Source: Toxoplasma gondii ME49
Lineage: Eukaryota > Apicomplexa > Conoidasida > Eucoccidiorida > Sarcocystidae
Direction: 5' to 3'
Assembly (NCBI RefSeq): GCF_000006565.2
Contig: NC_031475.1
Location: 2,588,190-2,652,189 of the forward strand
Length of the DNA: 64,000 nt
Below are positions 25,701-36,638 of the stretch, piece after piece. The notes under the pieces are model-generated. The model was not told the origin of the DNA, did not search any database, and saw only the letters and a program-made list of their open reading frames with translations. Numbering within the stretch: the first letter of the stretch is position 1; each line of letters starts with the position of its first letter. Position numbers and translations under genes: made by a program.

Positions 25701-28700
25701 CCGAGGGCGATGATGCGGCAACAGGTCCCGAAAAGATCGACATAGAAGAGCCCTTAGGAGATGACAGTGAAATATTGTCAGTCAACAAAGAAGGCAATGC
25801 AGATGACTATGGGATCTCTAAGGCGCGGTGCACCGGCGAAACCATGCAAGGGAAAAGCGACACAAATCGAGGCGTCCGTGTGGAGACAATGTCTCTGTCT
25901 CAAGAGGAGCTTGCCGAGCTTCTGGGTCCCGAGGCCGCTGACGCGTTCCGCGACACTTCATTGCCAGACAAAGAGCAACCGCGTCCAGGGCCCTCGAAAC
26001 CGGTAAGCATCCTACAAGGAGTCGTTTGGTCCAGTTGAGCCTCTAAGTGGATACAAGCTTGTGTCACTCAGACGCTACTGTTCCTTGCATATGTAGTTTG
26101 TGTTGAAACGGTTCTCCCAACGTGGGAGCTGAAGCGGCGCAGTGTCTTAGTGCGACGACGCTGGCTGCCGAATAGGCTTTCAGCTCGTTCCTAGCGTTAA
26201 CAGGCGGTCTTCTGTGAATGCGTGTTTTTCAGATCTTGTGTCAGAGATGTCATGCCATGCGGAGTGGAAAGAAGATCGACGAAGGCTTGAGAGTTGGATT
26301 CTCGCACGGAGACGACCTTCTGCATCCCGATCGCTTCAAGCGACTCATCGGTTCCCTTCGCACAAAACGGTGGGTTTTCAAGTGGCTTCGCGCACCCGCG
26401 CTTCTGCTGTACACAACGTAATTTTGTCGATTGTCTCCAAAGAAACTCCAGATTAAAATGAACGCGTACAAACGGGTCTTAAACGCATCACTCATCACGT
26501 AGCAGGTAGCAAGACGAAAGGACATCGCGATTTCAGAGCAGTTGGTTCAGTATATCTAGCAGCTGGCGGTACAAATAATGTCGACGCATGCTACGCGCTT
26601 TTCCCCTGACCCTTGAGGTTCATCTCAGATTTCTCCATCAAAAATGTCTTACAGCATTGGATTCTCGAATCCATGTCATCCTGGTCCAGGAGTTCCAATC
26701 TCACGCGTAGGCATACCACAGGTTGTGTGCATCTCTGCTTTGCTATCAGGTGTATCTTCCTGCTGTTCCTTGACTTGATTTCGCCTGAACTGATTCCCGC
26801 TTTGCCCGACCTCGTTCGAGTTAACCCCCTCTACGTCGCCGTGACTAAATGCGACCTTCTCCCGGGGAGTCTTCGCCGGCCAGACGCACCTTTTAACTCG
26901 AGAGCTGAAGGCTTCAGGCGTCGCTGCATCACCAACACGAACGTAGCGCGCCACTACGTGTTCGAGATGCTATCCCGAGCATATAAGCTCAAGGACTTTA
27001 CAGTGAAAAATATTTTCATGGTAGGGGATCAGCTTCGTAGCGCTGCTCGTTCTATCTTTGTCGTTTTCGTTAAGCTGCGTTAGGATTTGGCTGTGAAAAA
27101 AGGAACGATTCCTAGGTTCCGTTTATTCGACTTCAGCGCCACAGTTCTTGATCGCAGGTCCCTTCTATAAAGACAGTCTTTCTTTTATTGTAACTCCTAC
27201 GAGACTTGATATGACTGATCTCATTTTCGTAATCTCGGTAATCCGGGCTTCTGATTTAGGATAGGCCTTCTTTGTGGTGCTCAGCGTACCATGACCACAG
27301 GTGGGGCCTATCCCAGGAGGCGTGGGCACTGCGCACACGCAGCAAACAGGCCTCATGAACTGCTGCCAGGACGAGTTACCTCTACATACAACGTTTGCGT
27401 CCGCAATACGAGAAAGACGAGAGCGAACAGCGTGCCACCAGGGTGACGCAGCCTCCCGATGTGCTTCGATTCTCAGATCAGCAATAAGTCCGGGGCTGGC
27501 TTGACACACTTGATTAACGCGGTCGGCAAAGAAGCAATCCGCCGGAAACGTCCCGTCTACGTGATCGGCGCTGCCAACGCGGGAAAGTCTTCGTTTCTCA
27601 ACAAGATTCTCGCTAAGGCTACACGAGACACCGACGCGGCAGCCGGGCCTCTGCAAGTGAGTCTGGCAGAAAGGCCGAGGTAGAGAAGCGTCAGCACTTC
27701 ATTCACATGTTTTTGCTTTACGCAGATGACGTCTTCTGCTTTTCAGCGCAACAAAGCCAGCGTAGCTTCACAGAGAAAGCATGCTGAAGAGACAGCGCTA
27801 CCATCTATAATTTCAGAAAGGCGTTTTCTCTGACGCGCCGACCGCGACAAAGGGAGGGACACTTCCTGTCTCCAGAATGCTTTCTAATCCATTCTCGCTG
27901 TCTCATTGGTACCGCTAGAGCCACTAGCGTAGAAATGCTTTATGTGCAACGACGTTTGTGAACAGCCAAAGAGTCCTCACCAGTTGCGTACTTGAAAAGT
28001 GATTAGCTCCCAAACAGCTGGGTCATTCCTGACTCGGCATGCCATTGAGTGTGACGAGTAACTTCGATGTCATGGCCTTCGCTGGGAATTCCGTTCGGTC
28101 GGTGTGTGTTTTGGAGGGGCAGCTGAACGAATACACCCACGCTCGGAAGAGTGTGGTGTAGGAAACTGTGGCGTGTCATTCTTGCTCGTAGTGGCGTGTC
28201 TGTTTTTCCTGGTTTCTGATGCTATGTAGAAACCCCAACTGAAGGGAGCGAAAGCGGCGGCGGCAGCCGCATCCGCAGTTCCAGGAACAACGTTGGATTT
28301 CATTCCCATCGTTGTGAACGGGAAGTGGAAGGTCATTGACACTCCAGGAGTCTTTTTGAAAGGGAGTTATGCGAATCTTCTCACACAGGTGAGTAGACAG
28401 CGAGACACACAATGCAATATAGAGACGTGCCTTTATGTCCTTTATCGCATCACGTTTACATCCAACACATCCGTGAAGATCTCACAGTTCAGTAGACCTG
28501 AATGCTTGCCATGTGCGCTGGGTCTGTCTTTAAGGGGTCGGGTATCCGGGTCCGGGCGATGGGTGAAAGCAACAACTCCGTCGACAGTGCCAGTGTGACC
28601 ATTGCTACGATCCGCACCTAACCAAGGAAACTACAAGCCAAAAACGCAGGAGCAATGGGTCACTTTGGGCTGCTAGGTCCTGCAGCGGCAGGGTTACGAT

Positions 28701-31364
28701 GCGATCACGATGGGCCGTGAAGGCAGTCCTACTTCAGAGTTTGCTGTCCCAGTCTAGCAGTGCTGCGGGCGCCCTTTCGTCCGAGTACTTTCGGAATGTA
28801 CATGCAACAGCTCAAGCGATGCTATTTCTGACTTCCTATATGGCCGCTGTGGGTCCTTTTCTGGGTTCGTCTGTGCAACAGGAAGAGCTTCAAGCGGCGG
28901 TGCCGTCTTCAGCTCTTCACCTTTGCTCCGCCAGAGTTGCAGAGGGACAAGGTGTTTGGCTTGGTGGCTTGGCGCGTGTAGAGTTGCACAGTAATCGGGG
29001 CTGTTTCTTCTCTTTTTTCTTGAGCCGGGCCTTGCTGATACGGCCGTTCACGGCCGCACGCACGCCAGAGGAGAAATTGGAATCCCAACGAAGGTATGCT
29101 TTTAGCCGCTGCCCTCATTCACCGAAGTACGCCACGCGAGTGTCGGAGGAGCGACTGTGAGTATCCCCTATACCGACTTCTGTGTTCCCCCTGTCGGATT
29201 GGATATTTCAGTGGCATGTGGATGACATAAACACTAGCAGTGCACCGGCGTCCGATGTACATTTGGAGTTATGACTTCGTTGTCCCAAGGCCGATCGCGA
29301 TTTAGTGAGTACCATTATATTTGTACAGACTGATTACACTTTTTGGCTTTCCACAGATATGCTGGAAACCGCTACACATAATGCACTTTACATAATAGGG
29401 TACCAAGCTGGCCATGGCATGAGTTCGGTAATCCCGTTCCGTATCAGTGTGACCTGGCATTTGTCGAACTCACATTTGAGTTCGGGTATTTGTTCAAAGT
29501 GACCGATCCAGACTTTGGCATTCAACCGGGTGCATCCAGATCGTTATCCGCTTCGGACGTGCCACTGAGGTTTCGCGCCTCCCTGTGACGAATGTGGTAT
29601 TCTTTTAACCCTGTAATCCACTGTCGGTTGGTTTTATACTGTTCATCGGGAAGGCGCAAATCTGCATGTGTGTTTGCGGCATGTTGAGTGTGTGTTCAGC
29701 CGTCTTTTCCCGCCCTTTTCACCGGCACGACTCAAAGTGCTGAGTCCTCTGGTGCCTCAAGACTTCTACGTAAGACCGCTATGTTTTCCAGTAGAATGTG
29801 TTCTTTGTGTAAATAAGGCGCCCATATGATATAGGTGTAGTGGTCAGTTCAGGCAAAGTCCTTGTCTGCTTGACCATGCCAAGGGGGAACGGTTTTCATG
29901 CGCCCTGCACGGGTAAGTGGGTGGGCTGTGGCTGATCGCTACAGCATGCGTTTGAAGGGCGCCTCTCGTGTAATTCTTGAAACTTTGTTGCCACGGCTAG
30001 CAAGAAGCCCTTCTGCGTCACGGGTCCATGGATCTTTTTGGTCAGGTGGTAGGATGTATCTCATCCGAGCCTTCTTCACTCATTTCGTGGATAAATATCG
30101 ATGTTATGTGCGCATGTGCCATTTAAACGAGAGGTTGGTGCCTCAGACTAGCTGATTGTACGGAAACTGAACGAACGAAAGCCAATTCACCAAAGTTCCG
30201 ACATAAGTCTGCCTCGCGCTGTTCGGCTTCGGCAGCCCTAGCATGAATTCGTGAACCTCTTACGCATGACCCGGGGAAGAACAACTAAACGTTTTGAGAG
30301 GACATTGACAGCCGTCTTAGTTCAGAGGTGGCGATGTGGTCCAGCTGAATACCAGCTATCTTTTCAGAAGCGAAGGCCACTCGATTAATCAACTTCGAGA
30401 GCCAGAGCAGTCAAACCGTCTGGGCTCGTTAGGGGCATCTGTCAGCGAAAAAAGGACGACGCCAGCAGTGCCTAACGGATCCCCGGAATTGCGCATTTCT
30501 GTTCAGAGAGATGGTTACTATCTGGAAGGGCACATATATAACGTGCAGACGACAGCTACCTCTGGCGTTTTGCGCTGGAAGGCGTTCTTGATGTTACGTG
30601 CTATTTTCGATGCTTTGCAGGTAGAAGGCAAGGGTTGGGAAGAAGCGGCTACGGACATCGTCTTAAGTGGCCTCGGATGGATTAGCATCACGGGTTGTGG
30701 TTCTATGCGGGTGCGAGTCTACGTTCCGGAGGAGGTAACACATTGAGCCAGGCAGGACTGCGACTGGTCTCAGAGGATCTCTGCCGATATTTTGAACACG
30801 AGGAACGCTGCGGGCAGTTAGATGTAGAAGTGGTGGCGCATGACAGTTTGCTGAGGGTGCTAGTTGTTCTGTAGATTCCTCTGACAGGGTTCGTCCTTCC
30901 AACTTTGCATGAGTCAGCCGTGTGGCGTCGAGAAAATTTGACGCGGCATTCTCAGCCAGGCTGCACGTTGGCTGAAAGTCTTTCCGTGTCCGTTATGTAG
31001 TACCCTTGCAGCCGTGCCTTGTATCACTCTATCGAGATTCCTTCGAGAAACCGAGAGTATCCACAATTATTTACGGAGTGAATTTTCCCAGGATTTTCTT
31101 TCGTTGCCATGCCCACAGGTACGCGTATACCAGAGACCCGCATTGGTGCCGCGAGCTACCCGCGCCTGTCCAGCCGTTGCAACGGGGCTTCTCAAAAAAG
31201 TTGCAGATCGCCAAGTTGTTCACAGACAGAAGTTGCAGGCCAGTAGACCGTCGCCAGGCCACGATCTGGAACTCTGGCAGCAGAGCATCACGTCTGAGAT
31301 ATTCGACCCCTTTCGTGGCCATTTCGAAGAGAGGGGTAGCAGCACCGATGAGTTCCTGGAGTGA
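22734..31364 (+). CDS. Circularly permuted GTPase, YqeH/NOA1/RIF1 type, probable apicoplast, 11 exons
   Basis: Probable ribosome-assembly GTPase. Exons: 22734-24295, 24893-25019, 25289-26002, 26233-26369, 26750-27020, 27477-27656, 28230-28388, 28882-29093, 29853-29912, 30326-30734, 31119-31364 (1358 aa; all phases agree; exon 9 is least certain). Order of motifs is permuted: zinc pairs CFGC (C555, C558) and CQRC (C804, C807), then G4 TKCD (879-882), G1 GAANAGKS (968-975), switch PGTT (1015-1018), G3 DTPG (1034-1037), then GVWLGGLARVEL and DIVLSGLGW typical of the C-terminal domain. The start MIGSALEFISSQLFILLLLL is a signal peptide followed by a Ser/Pro/Arg-rich stretch, as in apicoplast leaders. 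YqeH acts in 30S assembly in bacteria and RIF1/BPG2 in chloroplasts; the apicoplast role is inferred from these. Exon 1 also has a long basic and acidic coiled region (about residues 370-520). Confidence 0.88.
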
Positions 31365-32431
31365 GAGCATTATGTTCTGGAGCGTTCCCAGACACGTGAC
31401 TGAAGTTGGTGAGGCAGCGAGTGGTTTTCATGAAAGCATACCGTATAAATGGTAAAAAACAGCAGACGAACAAAATCCACGTGCACGGAAAGCTGGGTTT
31501 CACAGACGTTACAGAGGCGCTAGAGCACACACCGTCATGGCAAAGCTGAAAGAAGGCAGTTGCCGCGCATTTCCGATATGGCAAAGTAACTGCAACTGAC
31601 TGGCCGTTCCAGACGGCGAATGGCGAGTTGTGTAAGATGGAGACATACGCTTGCTTGTAGCGTGTACTGTTCCTATTTTATGTGTATTACAAACCATGAG
31701 ATGTTTTGCCGCCTGGGCCATGGTGCACAGTGTTTGATTGCTACACTGAATTAAGCATGACAGCATGTGTATTCCATCATTCGTACGTCCAATAATCACT
31801 AGGCCGCCACCATCGTTTGTTTAATACAGCGAACGACGGTAACAGGGAAGATCCGCAAGGAGTAGAGAACGTAACTAACGGATCTTTAGAGCAGTCGCCA
31901 GAGTGACAGACTGTTTTGCGGATACTGGAAAATGAGCGTAGTCGTGCATTATCTCTACGTCTGTTGATGCATTAACTGACTACCCTTGTGCAGATTTACC
32001 AACGTGAGCTGAGCAGACGAGTGAGATTCAGGATAGCGTGACAAAGCAAAGGGAACACATGTGTGACGTCAATGCGCGTTGAACGATTGGGTCAGGGTCA
32101 CAGGCGTCTGTCAGATTCAGTGTCAGAGCCACTTTGGACACCAGAAGGGGAGACACCGTAACGTTGTTTTGATTCCGAACAGCCACATGCAGTCGATGAC
32201 GGTATAATGAGTAGAAGCAACCGTAGCCTACCAACTTTCGTAAGTTCACTTTTAGGCAAAGGACACTTTTCTTATCGCCATACGACCGTGCCCCCTCACA
32301 ATAAACGCTGAATGACGGACGTGTTTAGCTGTACATCGGGACAAAAAGCATACCAGTATTGACAAATATCCCCATCGATAACATCGTTTGCGAATCTAGT
32401 ACGAGGGGCATGACACGCGACGTATCGTCAA
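31365..32431. other. Intergenic between convergent genes
   Basis: This is the shared 3' region of the GTPase gene (+) and the secreted-protein gene at 32432-33154 (-). No open frame here has coding character. Confidence 0.5.
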
Positions 32432-33154
32432 TTAAAATATTCCAATGTTTGGAAAGCCTGATAACCAGTCAACCTGATTTTGACGGTACATATCTAGTCG
32501 TCCCATGCCCGCGGGGTACTGCGTTGAGTCCAAATCTGGATCAACCATTCCAATCATTCCCGGAAGAGTTCTACTGCGAACAACATTGCTGTGTTGTAAA
32601 ATAGCAGCCCGTTGGTGCAAGGCAGAAACGCCTGCCCTACTACCAATATTGTTGCGCATAGCTCCGGATCTCATGGTACTAATTGGATGCTGCATCTGTC
32701 GTCCCGGTGCTGTGGCTGACGAGGTTCCTGCATCACGTGATCCCACGCGGAAAGTTCCCGTTGTTCGCTCCATTTCAGTTTGTCCCTGAACCAGAGGTGC
32801 TGGTGGTGTACTCGACGCCTCATTTGGCGGCACAACAGAATCGGGACTTGCACTTGTATCGTTCAGGTCCGCCGGTTGCGAAAATCGTCTGTCCCCGTGT
32901 GTCTCAGCTGATTCACCCGTCCAATCCGCCTTCTTACCTGAAGACTTCGAACGCGAGGAGGGAGTGGAACTGCCGCGCAGACTCCGCGAAACCGTCACTT
33001 CTTCCATTTGGTCGTGAATCTCTGGCAGTATCCTCTGGGCAGCAATGAAGGCATCAGACGCCTCGGGGGCAGCACTAAGAGGATCTGCCACCATAAGATA
33101 AGCCACTGTGTGACACGCGACTGCCACAAAAAACACAATCATGGTGTTGATCAT
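32432..33154 (-). CDS. Predicted secreted protein, 240 aa, no known domain
   Basis: I do not recognise it. It opens with an uncleaved or cleaved signal sequence, MIVFFVAVACHTVAYLMVA (residues 5-23). A RILPE pentapeptide (residues 41-45) fits the RxLxE export/processing pattern about 20 residues after the signal. The rest is low in hydrophobic residues and rich in Ser, Thr, Pro, Arg and Ala, probably disordered, with no Cys after residue 14. The last residues (SGFPNIGIF) are hydrophobic but too short to span a membrane. Single exon with an ATG start. Such layouts are common in dense-granule and other exported coccidian proteins, but that is inference; an unspliced chance frame cannot be ruled out. 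Confidence 0.55.
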   Translation of the reverse strand: MINTMIVFFVAVACHTVAYLMVADPLSAAPEASDAFIAAQRILPEIHDQMEEVTVSRSLRGSSTPSSRSKSSGKKADWTGESAETHGDRRFSQPADLNDTSASPDSVVPPNEASSTPPAPLVQGQTEMERTTGTFRVGSRDAGTSSATAPGRQMQHPISTMRSGAMRNNIGSRAGVSALHQRAAILQHSNVVRSRTLPGMIGMVDPDLDSTQYPAGMGRLDMYRQNQVDWLSGFPNIGIF

Positions 33155-34475
33155 CCGATCTTTTCAGTGCCCGAGGCAGCAAAGTAACTGTTTCTTGAAC
33201 TCAGCCAGTCTGGACGAGTTGGAATAGTCACCAGCTTTCCAACAGAAAGCGCGCGCAGTTACGGCATGCAAGCATTGTTACTTTTACTTATGCCATTCGC
33301 GGCCTACATTCCGGCTTCACAGGCCACCTCAAAACGAACCCCGCACCTCAAAACGAACAAAATGGAGGCTGCGTAAATAGAAAGAAGTGTCAGGGCTTAG
33401 CCGTCACAGCCATAACCCTCCAGAAAGCGTTGCTCGGGAAGGCCGAGTTTTTCATCCTTGCCAACCAGACACAAAGCACGTTCTGGCGTCTGCAACAAAG
33501 TTACTCGTGTTCAAGGGTGGGAAAGCATGGAAACTACGTCCACATCGAATGGGTCTGAACCATCTGGTCGCTCTGGCTACGGAGTGTGCGTACGAGAACA
33601 AATGCAGCTGGGCAGTTGTGATCAGCGGTCAGCCATCTGCTCCACGTGATCATGTGTTAGTTCGATTGTGTCCGCTACCTTCCCTACTAGCTATTGCTAC
33701 CCACAAACCCAGGATACACTTGATGGGTGTCACGCCTACGCAAGATGTAATCCAAGCTACCTACCCGTTAGCTGCTGCGATATGAACTTGCTGGTGGGGC
33801 ATATTGGAACCGCGTTGATGACGCCACAGGCATTTAACGCTCAAGCGTTGCACGCGGAAACAATCGAGACCAAATGGCACGCTGTTGCTGCTGGAACTGC
33901 AAGCGGGTTATGCAACTGTGCAGTCGCAGGAACAGATTCTCCGTCAACGACCAGTAGAATAGCCAATGAATGTCACCAAGCATCGTTCTTCGAAGCGCAT
34001 ATGAGGTGCATTACGATGAATCGCGGATGCGGTCTAGGTCGTGTGTTCGAGCATGGCAGGTCGCGAATGAATGCTTGGCGTCCTGGTGTTTTCAGAAGTT
34101 CAGCTAGCCGTGCACCATCTGTGGACGGACAATTTGCTGAAACGTTGGCCGGTTGAACACACCGCAGTGGTCCTGGCAGCATCCGCACTGAGCCAAAGAC
34201 TTCGCGCCCTGACCCGGAGGAGCTAACCGCCGCTTGGTGTATTTGTGCTCGATCGGAGCGCAATCCATCGCTGGCCAGCAATTGAATCATAGCTACACCG
34301 CTGGTCATATCTTTTGTTACCACGCAGCAGATACATTTTGTCAAGCTGCTTTTCGTATCCTTCACTTCCCTGAGCTGTTTGTTGTTAGCACTAACTGCCG
34401 CAGTCTGACGGTATTCGAGCTCTCTTCGTGTTTAACCGCACTGCGAAAATTGCTGCGGTATCGAAGAAAGCCAAA
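33155..34475. other. Divergent intergenic (promoter) region
   Basis: The 1.3 kb separates two divergently transcribed genes for predicted secreted proteins (minus strand from 33154, plus strand from 34476), so it should hold both promoters. Open frames inside it have no signal peptide or motif. Co-regulation of the two neighbours is possible but not shown. Confidence 0.45.
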
Positions 34476-36638
34476 ATGGTGTTTGGAAGGATCAGAACCG
34501 GGCCCGTGGGCCTTGTGGTTCTCGCGACGCTGGCTGGATTGGCCATCGTTGCGATTGCCTCTGCCTCGTCGGTCGTACAAAATGTGGAGGCCTCAGTGGC
34601 CCAAACAGGACGCGTTCTCGCACGCCAAAATGAAAGAGTCACCCGGGAACTGGCGGATCCGAAAGGCCGTTTAGAAGAGCGGGATGAGGAGCTGGAAACT
34701 AACGCAGAAGATCCTGAGGACGAACAGAATGACCCGACCGAACATGAGGACAACGATGCGAAAGACGACACGGCCAACGCGAAAGTTGTCAACGATGAGG
34801 TTGACAGTCCCGAAACAGACGAGACAGACCCGACCGGAGAGGACACAAAGAACGAAGTCAACGAAAATGACAGTCAGGATGAAGCGGAAAGCGAGGTGGG
34901 AGAGCAAGGGACCAAACAGGCGCAAGCGCACATCAAAGAGAAGGAAGAACAAAAGAAACATGAAGAGCAGGAGGAAAAGAAGGAAGCGGAGGAGAAGCAG
35001 AGGGAAGCAGAGGACAAACAAAAGGAAGAAGAGGAGAAGAAAAAGGAAGAAGATGAGAAAAAGCAGCACGAGAAGAAAGAGAAGGCAGCAGAGAAGAAGA
35101 CGAAGGAGGCGGAGAAGAAGCAGGAGGAAAACGAACAAGTGAAGCAGAAGGCAGAGGAGGAGAAGCGGAAGAAAGAAGACACAGAACAGAAGAAGAAAGA
35201 GGAGAAGCAGGAGGAGGGAGGCGACGGGAAACAGCAGGCGGAAGGTGAGGAGAAATATGAAAAGCAACAAAAGGAAAAAGAGAAGAAGCATAAGGACGAA
35301 GAGGAGAAACGGGAAGAGGAAGACGGGAAGCAACAGAGGGAGGACGAAGAAAAGAAACAGAAGGAAGAAGAGAAGAAGCACAAAGAAGTAGAGGAGGAGC
35401 AGGAGAAAGAAGAGGCGAAACGGAAGGAAGAAGAGGCAAAGAAGAAGGAAGCGGAGGGGAAGCAGGAGAAACAGAAGGAAACAGACGAGGAGCAGGAGGA
35501 GGCAGAAGAGCAGAGGGAAGATGACGAGGAGACGGAGGATGAGAGGGAGGACAAGGGGGAGGACGCGGAAGAGAAGACGAAGTTTCCGTCCGGCCATATA
35601 ATATCAACGAGACCACTACCGGTGACCCACAGGACCCGGACACCTTCCTCTCAATGGCGGCCAGTATCCTCTTCTGTGTCGTCCAGCCACCCTATCCACA
35701 GCTCCCACCCGGTCCAAACCAGCTACCCCCTCCATCTCTCCCCCCCGGTCCATCCCAGGCATTCAGTCTATCCTAGCAGCTCGTGGTATCCCAGCAGCTC
35801 TTGGCACTATGCGAGAAGGCCAGTAACTACCATCTCTCATACAACTGGCGCGCCACTCCAGCAAGTAACAAACAATCAAGTTCTACCTACCACGTCGTTG
35901 CCCTGGTACCCTGTGTCCCACAGCATCCCAGTGGTGACAACAAGGGCTCCGCATTCGACAGGGCACTTTGGCGTTCCGGCAGCGCATTCTTATTTCCGTG
36001 GATCGTCAGCACCGACCTACGCCGGACACCGAATATTAAAGAGAGGTGATGGGGAAGAGGACTCAGAGGCGGAAACTGCGGAAGAAGACGAGAGTGATGT
36101 ACGGGATAATGAAGAGGCTGAACTGAAAGAAGCACTCGAAGCAACGGGAGAAGAAGGTAAAGGTGTTGTAGACCAGCTGCGGGAGACGAAGCCTGCTGAG
36201 GAGGCGGAGGAGCATTTGGAAGAAACGAAGGAGACAGCAGACAAAGCAGCCAGTGATGGCAAGTCACGACTGAAAGAAGCAGTCGACGCAGCCGGAGAAA
36301 AAACGGAAGACGTTGTAGACCAAATACGGAATTCGAAACCTGCTGAGGAGGCAGAAGAATTTCTAGAGAAGACAAACAAGACAGCACACGACGCAGCCGG
36401 GGAGGGGAAGTCACTGGTGGAAAAAGCACGAGAAAAACTACTCGCGATCAAGGAAGTAATTTCTGAAAAGCTCAAGGATATTCGCGCTCGCCTGCAGGCT
36501 CGCGGCACTCAGGTGAAAGATTATTTGAAAGACACTCGTCCACCGGTCACTGAGAGCGCTGAAAATATCCGAGACACTGCTACAGACCTTGTCGACCAGT
36601 TGAAGGATTCGTTGTCTGACTACTTCGGCAGCGAGTAA
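34476..36638 (+). CDS. Secreted Lys/Glu-rich protein with LEA-like C-terminal repeats, 720 aa
   Basis: Not recognised as a named gene. The first ATG in frame is 34476, followed directly by a strong signal sequence (GPVGLVVLATLAGLAIVAIA, residues 9-28). Three modules follow: residues about 65-368, almost wholly Glu, Lys, Gln and Asp (single alpha-helix or coiled coil); residues about 369-518, rich in Pro, Ser, His, Tyr and Val with motifs such as SSSWYPSSSWHY; and residues about 519-720, acidic, with two tandem 49-residue amphipathic repeats beginning DQLRETKPAEEAEE and DQIRNSKPAEEAEE and a third, degenerate copy. The helical repeats resemble late-embryogenesis-abundant or apolipoprotein-type segments that bind membranes or protect dried proteins. 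RELAD (57-61) fits an RxLxE/D processing pattern. An oocyst, dense-granule or vacuolar role is possible; none is proven. Single exon. Confidence 0.75.
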   Translation: MVFGRIRTGPVGLVVLATLAGLAIVAIASASSVVQNVEASVAQTGRVLARQNERVTRELADPKGRLEERDEELETNAEDPEDEQNDPTEHEDNDAKDDTANAKVVNDEVDSPETDETDPTGEDTKNEVNENDSQDEAESEVGEQGTKQAQAHIKEKEEQKKHEEQEEKKEAEEKQREAEDKQKEEEEKKKEEDEKKQHEKKEKAAEKKTKEAEKKQEENEQVKQKAEEEKRKKEDTEQKKKEEKQEEGGDGKQQAEGEEKYEKQQKEKEKKHKDEEEKREEEDGKQQREDEEKKQKEEEKKHKEVEEEQEKEEAKRKEEEAKKKEAEGKQEKQKETDEEQEEAEEQREDDEETEDEREDKGEDAEEKTKFPSGHIISTRPLPVTHRTRTPSSQWRPVSSSVSSSHPIHSSHPVQTSYPLHLSPPVHPRHSVYPSSSWYPSSSWHYARRPVTTISHTTGAPLQQVTNNQVLPTTSLPWYPVSHSIPVVTTRAPHSTGHFGVPAAHSYFRGSSAPTYAGHRILKRGDGEEDSEAETAEEDESDVRDNEEAELKEALEATGEEGKGVVDQLRETKPAEEAEEHLEETKETADKAASDGKSRLKEAVDAAGEKTEDVVDQIRNSKPAEEAEEFLEKTNKTAHDAAGEGKSLVEKAREKLLAIKEVISEKLKDIRARLQARGTQVKDYLKDTRPPVTESAENIRDTATDLVDQLKDSLSDYFGSE
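36171..36464 (+). repeat. Tandem pair of 147-base coding repeats
   Basis: Two in-frame units of 49 codons (36171-36317 and 36318-36464) encode the LEA-like repeats of the surrounding gene. They share the core KPAEEAEE, followed by L-E-x-T-x-x-T-A and G-K-S. Nucleotide divergence shows the duplication is not recent. Confidence 0.8.

Noticed and set aside
29331..29480. Possible extra exon of the GTPase after an acceptor at about 29356
   Set aside because: In the required phase it meets a stop after eight codons; the exon at 29853-29912 keeps the frame instead.
34671..35643. Long minus-strand frames rich in Leu/Phe or Ser/Cys (up to 308 codons)
   Set aside because: They are antisense shadows of the Lys/Glu-rich repeats on the plus strand, whose GAR codons read as Leu, Phe and Ser on the other strand.
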